This document shows, piece after piece, positions 18,178 to 26,150 of a stretch of DNA of 39,510 nt. A model generated the notes under the pieces. It saw nothing but the letters and a program-made list of their open reading frames with translations, ran no database searches and was not told the DNA's origin. A program made the position numbers and the translations under genes. How positions within the stretch are numbered: the first letter of the stretch is position 1; each line of letters opens with the position of its first letter. The DNA comes from JANPEF01 sp031413115 (GTDB lineage: Bacteria; Eisenbacteria; RBG-16-71-46; DASYSL01), in the NCBI GenBank assembly GCA_031413115.1, contig JANOEH010000143.1, forward strand, positions 1-39,510, in the 5' to 3' direction.

Positions 18178-19331
18178 ACTCCCGCCGGCTCCGGCAGCCG
18201 CAGCGGCATCACGAGGCACAACACTTCCTCGGAGCCGTCGGAGAGCGCTCCCTCCGGCTCGATGATCCCGGCGCTGATCGACGTGTTGAGGCGGAAGACC
18301 ACGTTCTCGGTCTCGATCGTCTTGAGGATGTCGAGCAGGTAGATCGCGTTGTAGCCCAGCTCGAGTTCCTCGCCGTCGTACGTGGCCTCGATCGACTCCT
18401 CGCCCGAGCCGACGTCGGCGGTGTTGACCGACAGGCGCACCTCGCCGGGAGCGACCGCAAATCGCACCTGGTGCGTGATGTTGTCCGAATGCGTGGCCAC
18501 GCGATCGAGCGCCTCGCGCAACGCGGCGCGGGCGACGACGACCGCCTTGGGATTCGACTTGGGAATGACCTGCTCGTAATTCGGGAACGGGCCCTCGAGC
18601 AGCCGCGAGTACACGGTCACGTCGCTCTGCCCGATGCGCAGCTTGAACGCGACGTGATTGCGCTGCGTCGACACCGCGATCTCGACCGGGCTGGTGGCCT
18701 CGGAGGCAAGGCGGCCCAGCGTCTGGATCGTCTTCGACGGGATGATCACCGCCTGCTTGCCGAGGCCGCCAAACTCGCCCTTGAGCCGGGCGCGCGCCAG
18801 GCGGTGGCCGTCGGTGGCGACGAACGCCACGTGCTTGCCCTCGGCCTGCACGAATACCCCGGTGAGCACCTGGCGCGTCTCGTCGCTGGAGACGGCATAG
18901 GCCGAGCGGGCGATCAGGCGCGCCAGGGCGGGACCGTCGACGGTGGCCTGATGCTCGGCCTTGACCGTCGGGATGGCGGGGAACTGCGCGTCGTCCTGGC
19001 GCGGTACGGCCGTGCGACCCTTGCCCTTGCCATACTCGATCGACAGGCGGTTCTGCGCATCCTGCCCGACCTTCACCTCGTCGCGCGGCAGCTTGCGCAC
19101 CGCATCGGCGAAGTGGCGCGCCTGCACCGCGGCGCGACCCGGCGTCTTGACCTTTGCCGGCACGGTGATCGACGTCGTGAGGTCGAGATCCGTGCCCGTG
19201 ATGCGCAGCGTCGAGCCTTCAGCCTCGAGCAGCACCGTCGAGAGAATCGGAATGGTGCTCTTCGACGGAACCGACGCCAGCGCCGTCGACAGCGCGTAGG
19301 ACAGATCCGCCTGCTGGATGGTGAATTCCAT
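18174..19331 (-). CDS. dnaN: DNA polymerase III sliding clamp (beta subunit)
   Basis: 385 residues, slightly longer than the E. coli clamp. It forms the ring that tethers polymerase III to DNA. It starts MEFTIQQADLSYALSTALASVPSKSTIPILSTVLLEAEG, typical of bacterial clamps, and contains GTDLDLTTSI, FADAVRKLP, the second-domain block RSAYAVSSDETRQVLTGVFVQAEG and FVATDGHRLARARL. The C-terminal segment before the end, VLCLVMPLRLPEPAGV, holds the LVMPLR motif of the clamp peptide-binding pocket. Most clamps end soon after it; here there are six extra residues. The ATG at 19331 has AGGGAG 7 nt upstream. The gene follows the oriC region downstream of dnaA. Confidence 0.97.
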   Translation of the reverse strand: MEFTIQQADLSYALSTALASVPSKSTIPILSTVLLEAEGSTLRITGTDLDLTTSITVPAKVKTPGRAAVQARHFADAVRKLPRDEVKVGQDAQNRLSIEYGKGKGRTAVPRQDDAQFPAIPTVKAEHQATVDGPALARLIARSAYAVSSDETRQVLTGVFVQAEGKHVAFVATDGHRLARARLKGEFGGLGKQAVIIPSKTIQTLGRLASEATSPVEIAVSTQRNHVAFKLRIGQSDVTVYSRLLEGPFPNYEQVIPKSNPKAVVVARAALREALDRVATHSDNITHQVRFAVAPGEVRLSVNTADVGSGEESIEATYDGEELELGYNAIYLLDILKTIETENVVFRLNTSISAGIIEPEGALSDGSEEVLCLVMPLRLPEPAGV

Positions 19332-19732
19332 TCGACTTCTCCCTCTTCCCGGGGGGGCGCCTCAGGGACGAACGCGGGGCTCCGGAGGGGGCCGGAACCC
19401 CCCGTCTCCGAGCCCCCCGAAGGTACGGAACCGGGGGGCTGGGAAATCGACCCCAGACTATCTCTTATTCTCTTTTCTCTCAAGTACTTAAAAGAACTAG
19501 AACCAGTAGAATCGGTGGAGATGTGGACAACCCCGGAATATGAACTTCAACCCATTGTCCTGCAATAGTTTATGGGACAAAACTCCGTCCCCAGCGAGCC
19601 GGTCCCGCGAGGGATGAATCCGGAGCCGTTCTCCACCACTTCGAGTTGTCCCCAAAGACGGTGTTTTCGCCCCCGGGTTGCCCCCCGATTCTCCACCGGT
19701 CCTCCCCACCCGACACGGCGCGACCTCGTGCG
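19332..19732. other. oriC candidate between dnaA and dnaN
   Basis: This 401-bp gene-free interval has the layout of a bacterial basal unwinding region. A DnaA box TGTGGACAA (19522-19530) is followed, reading the minus strand, by 12 nt and then seven consecutive triplets with T in the middle position (19509 down to 19489, beginning CTA, CTG, GTT, CTA, GTT). These resemble the DnaA-trio motif. They run into the most AT-rich stretch I noticed in this GC-rich window (19455-19500: TATCTCTTATTCTCTTTTCT...). Degenerate boxes ATGGGACAA (19572-19580) and TTGTCCCCA (19646-19654) lie on the dnaA side. On the dnaN side are GC-rich hairpins, including AGCCCCCCG/CGGGGGGCT (19411-19419 with 19432-19440). 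Confidence 0.75.
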
Positions 19733-21136
19733 TCAGCGGGCGTTCTGGATCGTCTCGGCGAGGCGCTCGACGGTGTCGCGCATCTGCCGATCGGTCACCT
19801 TCAGGCGCTCGATCTTGTCGCAGGCGTGGATCACGGTCGTGTGATCGCGATCGAAGAAGCGCCCGATCTCGGACAGCGACAGCGTGGTCTGGCGACGCAT
19901 CAGCGACATTGCCATCTGCCGCGGCAGCGCGACCGAGGCGGTGCGGCGCTTGCCCTTGAGCTGCTCGCGCGTGATCCCGTAGTGCTGCGCCACGATGTGC
20001 ACGATGGTCTCGGGCTCGATCGACAGCGATTCGGCGTGCACGAACTCGCTCAGGATCTCCTGGGCCATTTCCTCGGTCGGCTCGGACATGCGCGCGATCG
20101 AGGTGTAGGCGATGAGGCGCAGCAGGCAACCCTCGAGCTCACGCACGTTGCCCTTCACGTGGCTGGCGATGAGCAGTGCGATCGGGCCCGGCAGGTAGAA
20201 GCGATCGGCCGCAGCCCGCTTCTGCAGGATGGCGACCCGCGTCTCGAGCTCCGGCGGCTTGACGTCGACGACGAGGCCCTGGTGGAAGCGCGACACCAGT
20301 CGCTCCTCGAGCCCGTCGATCTCGCGCGGCGGCTTGTCCGAGGTGAGCATGATCTGCTTCTGGGACTCGTACAGCGCGTTGAACGTGTGAAAGAACTCCT
20401 CCTGCGTCGCGTCCTTGGTGGCGAGGAACTGGATGTCGTCGATGAGCAGGAGGTCGGCCCGGCGGTACTTCTCGCGGAACGCCAGCGTCGTGCCCGTCTG
20501 GATGGCGGCGATCATCTGGTTCATGAACTTCTCGGCCGACATGTAGTAGATCACCGCGGCGGGATTGTTCTCGCGCACCTTGTGGCCGATCGCGTTCGAC
20601 AGGTGCGTCTTGCCCAGGCCCACGCCGCCGTAGATGACCAGCGGGTTGTACATCTGCCCGGGATGTTCGGCGACGCCCATGGCGCTGGCATAGCTCATCT
20701 GGTTCGAGCCGCCGACGACGAACGTGCCGAAGGTGTAGCGCGAGATCAGGCCGCTGCCGTCCTCCGGCGAGACCGTCGAGGACGGAGCCGGACGCAGTGG
20801 CGGCGCATGGAACTCGGACGCCCGCTTGCGCTCCGGCGCGGGCTCGCCGGGCCGGAGGATCGAGGGGAGCACGGAAAGCTCGGGTGCGACGACGAAACGG
20901 ATCGAGGGCGCGCAACCCAGGACGGAGAACGCGCTCTCGGCGAGAGGCTCGAGGTAGTGCTGTTGAATCCACTCGATGAAGAACAGGCTGGGCACCGCGA
21001 GCTCGAGCGCCGCGTCGGAGACGACGCGGGCGCGCATGGGCTGGAACCAGGTGTCGAACGCCTGCGGAGTGGGCAGGCGGCGCTGCAATTCATCGAGGAT
21101 GCGGTCCCAGAGTACCGGGGTGGGGTCGACGGCCAT
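19733..21136 (-). CDS. dnaA: chromosomal replication initiator DnaA
   Basis: 467 residues. It binds DnaA boxes and melts the origin. Domain I: LWDRILDELQRRLPTPQAFDTWFQPMRA; a short variable linker (about 95-130); the AAA+ domain with YTFGTFVVGGSNQMSYASA, Walker A YGGVGLGKTHL (around 169-179), Walker B LLLIDDIQFLA, sensor I LTSDKPP, and the arginine-finger region RLVSRFHQGLVVDV; the DNA-binding domain IV ends RQTTLSLSEIGRFFDRDHTTVIHACDKI, which is the DnaA signature. The ATG at 21136 has AAGGA 8 nt upstream; a longer in-frame reading to 21430 crosses the promoter/DnaA-box region and is rejected. A perfect DnaA box lies 36 nt upstream of the start, consistent with autoregulation. Confidence 0.97.
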   Translation of the reverse strand: MAVDPTPVLWDRILDELQRRLPTPQAFDTWFQPMRARVVSDAALELAVPSLFFIEWIQQHYLEPLAESAFSVLGCAPSIRFVVAPELSVLPSILRPGEPAPERKRASEFHAPPLRPAPSSTVSPEDGSGLISRYTFGTFVVGGSNQMSYASAMGVAEHPGQMYNPLVIYGGVGLGKTHLSNAIGHKVRENNPAAVIYYMSAEKFMNQMIAAIQTGTTLAFREKYRRADLLLIDDIQFLATKDATQEEFFHTFNALYESQKQIMLTSDKPPREIDGLEERLVSRFHQGLVVDVKPPELETRVAILQKRAAADRFYLPGPIALLIASHVKGNVRELEGCLLRLIAYTSIARMSEPTEEMAQEILSEFVHAESLSIEPETIVHIVAQHYGITREQLKGKRRTASVALPRQMAMSLMRRQTTLSLSEIGRFFDRDHTTVIHACDKIERLKVTDRQMRDTVERLAETIQNAR

Positions 21137-21717
21137 CGGAACGATCCTTGTGGTGAAAAACGACGTCCAAGTTATCCACAGGTCCCAAAACCGGAGGAGG
21201 ACCGCGTCCGTTGGCCCTGCGAAGCGGGCGCGGTCCAGGGGCGGGCGAAGCGCGCGCGAGTTGTCCACAGTGGGATAAAACTCGCCAACCCCTTGTTGAA
21301 TAGAAACTTCGCCGGATCCTCCTGCCCGGCTGTCCACTTCTTGTCCACACCCGGGAGGTCCTGAAATTGGTCCCGGCGACCGATCTCGGGTCGGCCGGGA
21401 AGCCCCGCGTGGAACGTGTTGCAGAATCATCAGTTGGGTGCGTCAAACCGGGCCGTTGAGCGGGTCGGTGAGTCGCCTCCGGAAAGGCGTGGCAACCTAG
21501 CACCCGGTCCGGCCCCCCACAAGGCCGATTTTCAGCTTTTGGCAGAACCCCTAAGCGATGTATTCCGAGTCCTTTGGGGGGATTTTCTCGACCCGGCATC
21601 GGATTCCGGCCTATAGACCAAGGCGCCATCAGCACTTGGCCTCGGGTGCACAACGAAGCGGGGCGCGACCGCTGGCCGCGCCCCGGGGTGCAATTCCGAA
21701 CGTCGGCGACGTACCGC
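21137..21717. promoter_or_regulatory. dnaA upstream region with DnaA-box cluster
   Basis: This 581-bp interval holds no gene I can support; rpmH, often found here, is absent. Near dnaA are TTATCCACA (21172-21180, perfect consensus), TTGTCCACA (21261-21269), TGTCCACTT (21331-21339) and TTGTCCACA (21341-21349), all in the same orientation on the plus strand. They probably autoregulate dnaA and may form a second oriC subregion. Farther up, CCCC-T-AAG (near 21550) and CTT-T-GGGG (near 21575) can pair, with TTTT following on the plus strand. The distal end carries the hairpin of the outer-membrane protein gene. Confidence 0.7.
21660..21684 (-). terminator. GC hairpin after the outer-membrane protein gene (dispersed hairpin copy 2)
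   Basis: Arms GGGGCGCGACC (21660-21670) and GGCCGCGCCCC (21674-21684) with a 3-nt loop, 33 nt past the stop at 21718. Both arms, including the single A-C mismatch, are identical to the hairpin after gyrA (13214-13239). Confidence 0.6.
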
Positions 21718-22341
21718 CTAGAAGAGCATGTTGATCCCGGTGATGAACGAGTCCTGGTTGCCGACGCCGAACTCCCCGATGACCGAGAACGTCTTCGTCG
21801 CCTCCCACTCCAGGCCGAAGCGGGCGATCACGTCGACTTCGGTGTCATCGCCGTTGCCGTTGTTGTCGTTGTCATAGCTCGCGTTCTGGAAGTCCATGCC
21901 CACCGAGCCGTACGGCGACAGCGCGCCGCCGCCGTCGAGCGCGAAGCGGTGGCTGTAGAGCAGCGCCGGCTGCAGCTCGAGCAGCGTGTAGCCGTCGCCG
22001 ATGGTGAGGCCGACCGCGCCATCGAACGCCAGGTCGAGCGGAAACTCGCCGTCAGCGCGCTTGATGCTGGGGCGGATGTCTGCGCCGAGGATGATCCCGC
22101 CGTCTCCCGGGCCGTCGACGAAGCCGAACTGCAGGCCCCAGTCGAACGACGGACTCGAGCCGAAGCGGACCTGGCCGAGCAGACCGACGTCGTCGACGCG
22201 ATCACCCAGAAGGAGATAGGCGCCCCACAGGTTGCTGTCGTTGCGCAGTGGATGCGCCGGGTGGAGCTGGCCGAACACCTGGGCCGAGGCCGGAACGGTG
22301 AACAGGCAGAGCGTGGCGAAAACGAGAGCAAGGCGCTTCAT
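21718..22341 (-). CDS. outer-membrane beta-barrel protein
   Basis: 207 residues. The ATG at 22341 is chosen for its GGAG ribosome-binding site and signal peptide MKRLALVFATLCLFTVPASA, with cleavage expected before Gln-Val-Phe. The mature protein alternates polar and hydrophobic residues in many short strands (VGLLGQVRFG, DWGLQFGFVDG, DVIARFGLEWEAT, FSVIGEFGVG) and ends in phenylalanine (GINMLF), the typical C-terminal signature of outer-membrane barrels assembled by BAM. An Asp/Asn-rich loop YDNDNNGNGDDTEVD could be an extracellular or calcium-binding turn. No specific porin family is recognised; eight to ten strands would fit the size. The gene stands alone between dnaA and the divergent phoB. 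Confidence 0.7.
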   Translation of the reverse strand: MKRLALVFATLCLFTVPASAQVFGQLHPAHPLRNDSNLWGAYLLLGDRVDDVGLLGQVRFGSSPSFDWGLQFGFVDGPGDGGIILGADIRPSIKRADGEFPLDLAFDGAVGLTIGDGYTLLELQPALLYSHRFALDGGGALSPYGSVGMDFQNASYDNDNNGNGDDTEVDVIARFGLEWEATKTFSVIGEFGVGNQDSFITGINMLF

Positions 22342-22706
22342 GGTGGCTCCTCGATGGGTACGCACGGGCCCCGCGCGACGCGGGAGGGACTCCCCAGTCG
22401 GAGCGCACGCTGGCAGAGCGACCGGCAGGCGTCAAGCCGCGGGATGGGTCGTCGCGCCGGTCGGCGGGCTCGGGGGGGACCGTTACGGGGGCCGGAAGGG
22501 CCTCGCGAGGAGGCGCAGGGCGGGAGCGCGACGGCCCATGTAGCGCGAAGCGCAAGATTCATACCGGGCGGCGCGCAGTGGAGAAGACACATCCTGACTC
22601 TTGTCCCGCAACATGCTCGAGCCTCCGCCCCTCGCGTCCATCGATCGCCGCGCCGCGAAAACCGTCGCTGGAGCGTTGGCGACCGTCGTTGCACCGACAG
22701 TGCGGA
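22342..22706. other. divergent intergenic region, outer-membrane protein gene / phoB
   Basis: About 365 bp between the barrel gene start and the phoB promoter. Open frames across it look like chance GC-rich frames. I see no clear structured RNA or operator in it. Confidence 0.4.
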
Positions 22707-22734
22707 TGGACAGCCCGCCTCGATTCGCTACACT
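22707..22734 (+). promoter_or_regulatory. promoter predicting a leaderless phoB transcript
   Basis: TGGACA (22707-22712), 16 nt, TACACT (22729-22734). The -10 element ends 6 nt before the GTG at 22741, so transcription should start at or next to the start codon. No Shine-Dalgarno sequence is present between them. Confidence 0.5.
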
Positions 22735-22740
22735 GCCGCC

Positions 22741-23424
22741 GTGGCCGCCACCATCCTCATCGTCGACGACGAGCGCGAGATCCGCGAACTCCTCCGCTAC
22801 AACCTGGAGCGGGCAGGCTACAACGTGCTGGTTTCGGTGGCCGGCGAGGAGGGGCTGGCGCGCATCTTCGCCACGCATCCCGACCTGGTCCTGCTCGACC
22901 TGCTCCTGCCCGGGCTCAACGGCCTCGAGATCCTCCGCGAGGTGCGCGCCGAGCCGTCGACGCGCGACCTGCCCGTCGTCCTGCTGACCGCGCGCGGGGC
23001 CGAGATGGACAAGCTGCTGGGCTTCGAGCGCGGCGCCGACGACTACATCACCAAGCCGTTCTCGCCGAAGGAAGTGATCGCCCGCATCGAGGCGGTGCTG
23101 CGCCGGGCGCGCCCCGCGCACGAGCCGGAGGCGCTCGAGGCCGGGGCCCTCCGCCTCGACCACGCGAAGCGCGAGGCGAGCCTCGGCGGCGCCGAGCTCA
23201 CGCTGACCCCGCGCGAGTACGAGCTGCTCTACTTCCTTGCCCGGCATCCCGGGCGCGTGTTCTCGCGCGACGAACTCCTGAGCAAGGTGTGGGGCTACGA
23301 CTTCCGCGGTGAGACCCGGACCGTCGACGTGCACGTGCGCCGGCTCCGCGCCAAGCTGGGCCCGGTGGCCGCAGCCATGATCGCCACCGTCACCGGCGCC
23401 GGCTACAAGTTCGTGGTCCGCTGA
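22741..23424 (+). CDS. phoB: PhoB-type phosphate response regulator
   Basis: 227 residues. Receiver domain: ILIVDDE (acidic pocket Asp9/Asp10), phosphoacceptor Asp53 in LVLLDLLLPG, Thr83 in LLTARG and Lys105 in DDYITKPFS. OmpR/PhoB winged helix: LTLTPREYELLYFLARHPGRVFSRDELLSKVWGYDF followed by TRTVDVHVRRLRAKLG and VTGAGYKF. The adjacency to phoR, pstSCAB and phoU identifies it as the phosphate-limitation regulator. The start is a GTG at 22741; upstream in-frame codons run through the promoter, so the longer frame is rejected. The -10 box only 6 nt before GTG suggests a leaderless mRNA. It is followed by phoR after 16 nt. Confidence 0.93.
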   Translation: MAATILIVDDEREIRELLRYNLERAGYNVLVSVAGEEGLARIFATHPDLVLLDLLLPGLNGLEILREVRAEPSTRDLPVVLLTARGAEMDKLLGFERGADDYITKPFSPKEVIARIEAVLRRARPAHEPEALEAGALRLDHAKREASLGGAELTLTPREYELLYFLARHPGRVFSRDELLSKVWGYDFRGETRTVDVHVRRLRAKLGPVAAAMIATVTGAGYKFVVR

Positions 23425-23440
23425 GCCGGGCCGCCGCGCG

Positions 23441-25186
23441 ATGATCCGCTCCCTCGTCACGGGCCTGCTGCTCGCCTTCGCGGTCGCGCTGGCCGTCCTT
23501 GCGTTCTACATCGGACACCACGAAGGCCGTTCGGTCGAGGCCGCCCTCGAGGCGCAACTGCGCCGTGACGCCGGCCTGCTCGTGACCCTCGCGCCGGGCC
23601 GCGCCGTGCGCGCCGGCGACGCGCGGGCGGTCGACGCCTGGGCCGATCGAATCGGCGCCGGTCTCGAGCACCGCGTCACGGTGATCGCCGCCGACGGCAC
23701 GGTGCTCGGCGATTCACGCGTACCGACCGCCGCGCTCGCCGCGCTCGAGAACCACGGCACCCGCCCCGAGGTGCTCGGCGCACGCGCCGGCGAGTTCGGG
23801 CGCGATCGCCGGCGCAGCGAGACGACCGGCGAGGAGTACCTGTACGTCGCGCGGCAGCTGCCCGCACCGCACGGTGGGGTCGTGCGTGTCGCCATGCCGC
23901 TGGCGGGCCTGAGCGCGCACGTGCGCGACGCGCTGTCGGCGTTGTGGGCGCTGGCCGCGGGGGCGTTCGGCTTCGGGCTGCTGGTCGCGCTGTGGGGGGC
24001 GCGCCCGGCGGCGCGGCGGCTGCGCGCATTCGAGGACGTGGCGCGCCGCCTCGAGGCGGGGGACCTGGCGGTCCGCGCCTCGGAAGAGGGGCACGACGAG
24101 ATCACCGAGGTCGCGCGCATGGTCAACCGCATGGCCGCGGGCCTGCGCGCCACGCTCGAGAGGGTCGCCGCGGAGCGCGACATGCGCGAGGAGATGCTCG
24201 CGGCGATGACCGACGGCGTCGTGCTGCTCGACGACCATGGGGCGATCGTGCACGCAAATGCGGCGCTCACCCGCGCGCTCGGCCGCCCGGGCGACCCGGC
24301 GGCCGGCGATCGCTTCGCCGATTGGTGCCGCCTGCCCGAACTCGACGCGTTCCTTGCCGAGGCGCGGGGCGCCGCCGGCGCGCTGCGCCGGGAGCTGCTC
24401 GTGCGCGGCGCGGCCGAGCGCACGCTCGACGCGGTGGCCAGCCGGCTGGCCGATGGATCGTTGCTGCTCGTCGTGCGCGACCTCACGCCGATCCGGCACC
24501 TCGAGCGCGTGCGCCAGGACTTCGTCGCCAACGTGTCGCACGAGCTGAAGACGCCGTTGACCTCGATCCTCGGCTACGCCGAGACCCTGCTCGATGGCGG
24601 GCTCGACGACGCCGAGCGCCGGCGCGGATTCGTCGAGACGATCCGTGACCAGGCGTCGCGCCTGCAGGCGATCACCGAGGATCTGCTCGTCCTCGCCGAA
24701 CTCGAGCGACCCGATGCCGCGCTGGCCCTCGGCCCCGTCGACCTGGCGCAGCTGGCACGCTCGGTCGCCGCCGCGCTGGCGCCGCGCGCCCGCAAGGACG
24801 GCCTCACCCTCGAGTGCGTGACGCCGGAGCGCGAAGTCGTCGTGCTCGGCGAGCGCGTGCGGCTCGAGCAGATGCTGTTCAACCTGGTCGACAACGCGCT
24901 CAAGTATACGGAGGAGGGCGGCGTGAAGGTGCGCGTCGCCGTCGACGGCGACGCCGTCCTGCTCGAGGTCGAGGACACCGGCCCGGGCGTCCCCGACGAC
25001 GCGCGCGCCAGGATCTTCGAACGGTTCTACCGCGTCGATGCCGCGCGCTCCCGCGAGGTCCCCGGCACCGGCCTGGGTCTGTCGATCGTCAAGCACATCA
25101 CGGATCTCCATCACGGCAAGGTCGAGGTCCGCAACCTGCCCACCCGCGGCGCACGGTTCACCGTTCGCCTGCCCCGGCTGTCGTAG
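23441..25186 (+). CDS. phoR: PhoR-type sensor histidine kinase
   Basis: 581-residue membrane kinase partner of PhoB. N-terminal helix VTGLLLAFAVALAVLAFYIG, a periplasmic sensor of about 135 residues (RVTVIAADGTVLGDSR), second helix ALWALAAGAFGFGLLVALWG (169-186), then HAMP (AFEDVARRLEAGDLAVR...) and a PAS-like domain (EMLAAMTDGVVLLDDHGAIVHANAA). The kinase core has the H-box FVANVSHELKTPLTSILGYAETLLDGG with His367, N-box NLVDNALKY (481-489), G1 DTGPGV and G2 GTGLGLSIVKHI. Unlike E. coli PhoR, which has little periplasmic sequence, it keeps an extracytoplasmic sensor, like Gram-positive PhoR/WalK. The Pst-PhoU complex next door is expected to signal to it. Confidence 0.92.
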   Translation: MIRSLVTGLLLAFAVALAVLAFYIGHHEGRSVEAALEAQLRRDAGLLVTLAPGRAVRAGDARAVDAWADRIGAGLEHRVTVIAADGTVLGDSRVPTAALAALENHGTRPEVLGARAGEFGRDRRRSETTGEEYLYVARQLPAPHGGVVRVAMPLAGLSAHVRDALSALWALAAGAFGFGLLVALWGARPAARRLRAFEDVARRLEAGDLAVRASEEGHDEITEVARMVNRMAAGLRATLERVAAERDMREEMLAAMTDGVVLLDDHGAIVHANAALTRALGRPGDPAAGDRFADWCRLPELDAFLAEARGAAGALRRELLVRGAAERTLDAVASRLADGSLLLVVRDLTPIRHLERVRQDFVANVSHELKTPLTSILGYAETLLDGGLDDAERRRGFVETIRDQASRLQAITEDLLVLAELERPDAALALGPVDLAQLARSVAAALAPRARKDGLTLECVTPEREVVVLGERVRLEQMLFNLVDNALKYTEEGGVKVRVAVDGDAVLLEVEDTGPGVPDDARARIFERFYRVDAARSREVPGTGLGLSIVKHITDLHHGKVEVRNLPTRGARFTVRLPRLS

Positions 25187-25217
25187 CCGGTCCCACCCCG
25201 CCGCATCCCGCGCCGTT

Positions 25218-25234
25218 TTAACCGCACCGTTACC
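25218..25234 (+). promoter_or_regulatory. candidate Pho box upstream of the two small genes
   Basis: TTAACC (25218-25223) and GTTACC (25229-25234) are direct half-repeats spaced by exactly 11 bp, the helical periodicity of PhoB/PhoP binding sites. The site lies 80 nt before the ATG at 25314, just after phoR. Confidence 0.4.
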
Positions 25235-25313
25235 TGGCGGTCCCCGGATCTTCAAACCGAGGGACGATCGTCGCCCTGTGTCCATCGTCACCATGCACCC
25301 TGAGGACTTCACC

Positions 25314-25568
25314 ATGGACCGGATCCGACGATCTGCGGCACTTGCCCGCGCCCGACGGAACACCGCGCTGTCCGCAGTCGGCGGCGGCGATCACGAGGCG
25401 ACCTGGCTGGAATGGGGCGGCAGCGAACTCCGCCTCCGCGACGACGGTGGCGGGGTGATCGGTTCGATCTCCCTGCCGGACACCCATGCTGCGCTCGGCC
25501 GCCTGGAATTCGGCCGCGGGGAATTGGACACGCTGGCCGACGAAACCGCCGACGAGGGAGGACTCTGA
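25314..25568 (+). CDS. uncharacterised 84-residue protein in the pho locus
   Basis: ATG 25314 is preceded by GAGGA at good spacing; upstream in-frame starts at 25278 (GTG) and 25293 (ATG) lack ribosome-binding sites. The protein has a basic N-terminus (MDRIRRSAALARARRN) and a soluble, probably beta-rich middle (ATWLEWGGSELRLRDDGGGVIGSISLP). It ends with an acidic tail (RGELDTLADETADEGG). There is no signal peptide or membrane segment. I do not recognise a family. The next gene starts 2 nt after its stop, and the ribosome-binding site for that gene (GGAGG) lies within its last codons, so the pair is translationally coupled. Location between phoBR and pst behind a Pho-box-like repeat suggests phosphate-responsive expression; function unknown. 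Confidence 0.6.
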   Translation: MDRIRRSAALARARRNTALSAVGGGDHEATWLEWGGSELRLRDDGGGVIGSISLPDTHAALGRLEFGRGELDTLADETADEGGL

Positions 25569-25570
25569 TC

Positions 25571-26041
25571 ATGAGCACCCTGGAAACCATGATCCCCGAC
25601 GACACGGAGATCGGGATGACGATCGCGAAGGACGAGATCCGGAGCCACGTGCTGGCGACCATCCGCGACCTGCATCAGCAGGCGGGCAGCCTGTCGCGCA
25701 TCCACCGCACGCATCCCGCGCTCTACGCCCAGGCGCGCCGGGCGTTCGGCTCGTGGCGCGAGGCCGTCGCCGCGGCCGGGATCGACTACGGCCACGAAAT
25801 GGGCCAAAGCCTGCGCCGCGGGCTCATGCTGCGCGACCAGCGGCGCGCCCTGTGGCATGCGCTGTCCCGCTTCCTGATCGAGCACCCCGGGGCCGACGAC
25901 GCGGCCCTGGTGGCCGCCCGGCCCGAGCTGGCGAATCGCGTCCGGCGCTGCTGGGGTGGGGTCGAGGGCGCCCTCGCCTGGGCCGAACAGAGCCGCGCCC
26001 GCAGTCCGTTCACACGTTTGTTACACGGCGGCAACGGATAG
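25571..26041 (+). CDS. putative DNA-binding protein with homing-endonuclease-associated-type repeat
   Basis: 156 residues, starting 2 nt after the previous stop with GGAGGA 8 nt upstream. Residues 20-72 (DEIRSHVLATIRDLHQQAGS, then LSRIHRTHPALYAQARRAFGSWREAVAAAGIDY) match the pattern 'hP.Ly..ARR.FGSW..A..AAGIDY' that I associate with small helical repeats accompanying HNH/homing endonucleases. The second half (QRRALWHALSRFLIEHPGADDAALVAARPELANRVRRCWGGVEGALAWAEQS) looks like a degenerate second copy, with RCWGGVEGALAWA matching RAFGSWREAVAAA. No nuclease motif is present. A DNA-binding or regulatory role is plausible. A Pho-box-like repeat lies within its last codons, upstream of pstS. Confidence 0.65.
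   Translation: MSTLETMIPDDTEIGMTIAKDEIRSHVLATIRDLHQQAGSLSRIHRTHPALYAQARRAFGSWREAVAAAGIDYGHEMGQSLRRGLMLRDQRRALWHALSRFLIEHPGADDAALVAARPELANRVRRCWGGVEGALAWAEQSRARSPFTRLLHGGNG
26009..26027 (+). promoter_or_regulatory. candidate Pho box upstream of pstS
   Basis: TTCACACG (26009-26016), TTT, GTTACACG (26020-26027): two half-sites with an exact 11-bp period and six of eight identical positions, resembling PhoB/PhoP direct repeats. It lies inside the 3' end of the preceding gene, about 125 nt before pstS. Confidence 0.5.
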
Positions 26042-26150
26042 GCAACCGATCGCGCGCATCGTGGGGAGGTTCACGAGAGGCCACATTCCGTGCCCCGGTT
26101 CGTGCGATGTCGGTCGCAGCCGCGGGCTTCCGTCGCCAGGAGATCCCCTG

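Noticed and set aside
21574..22740. Long N-terminal extension of PhoB
   Set aside because: PhoB receiver domains start right at VAATILIVDDE; the extension crosses the divergent barrel gene antisense and the promoter.
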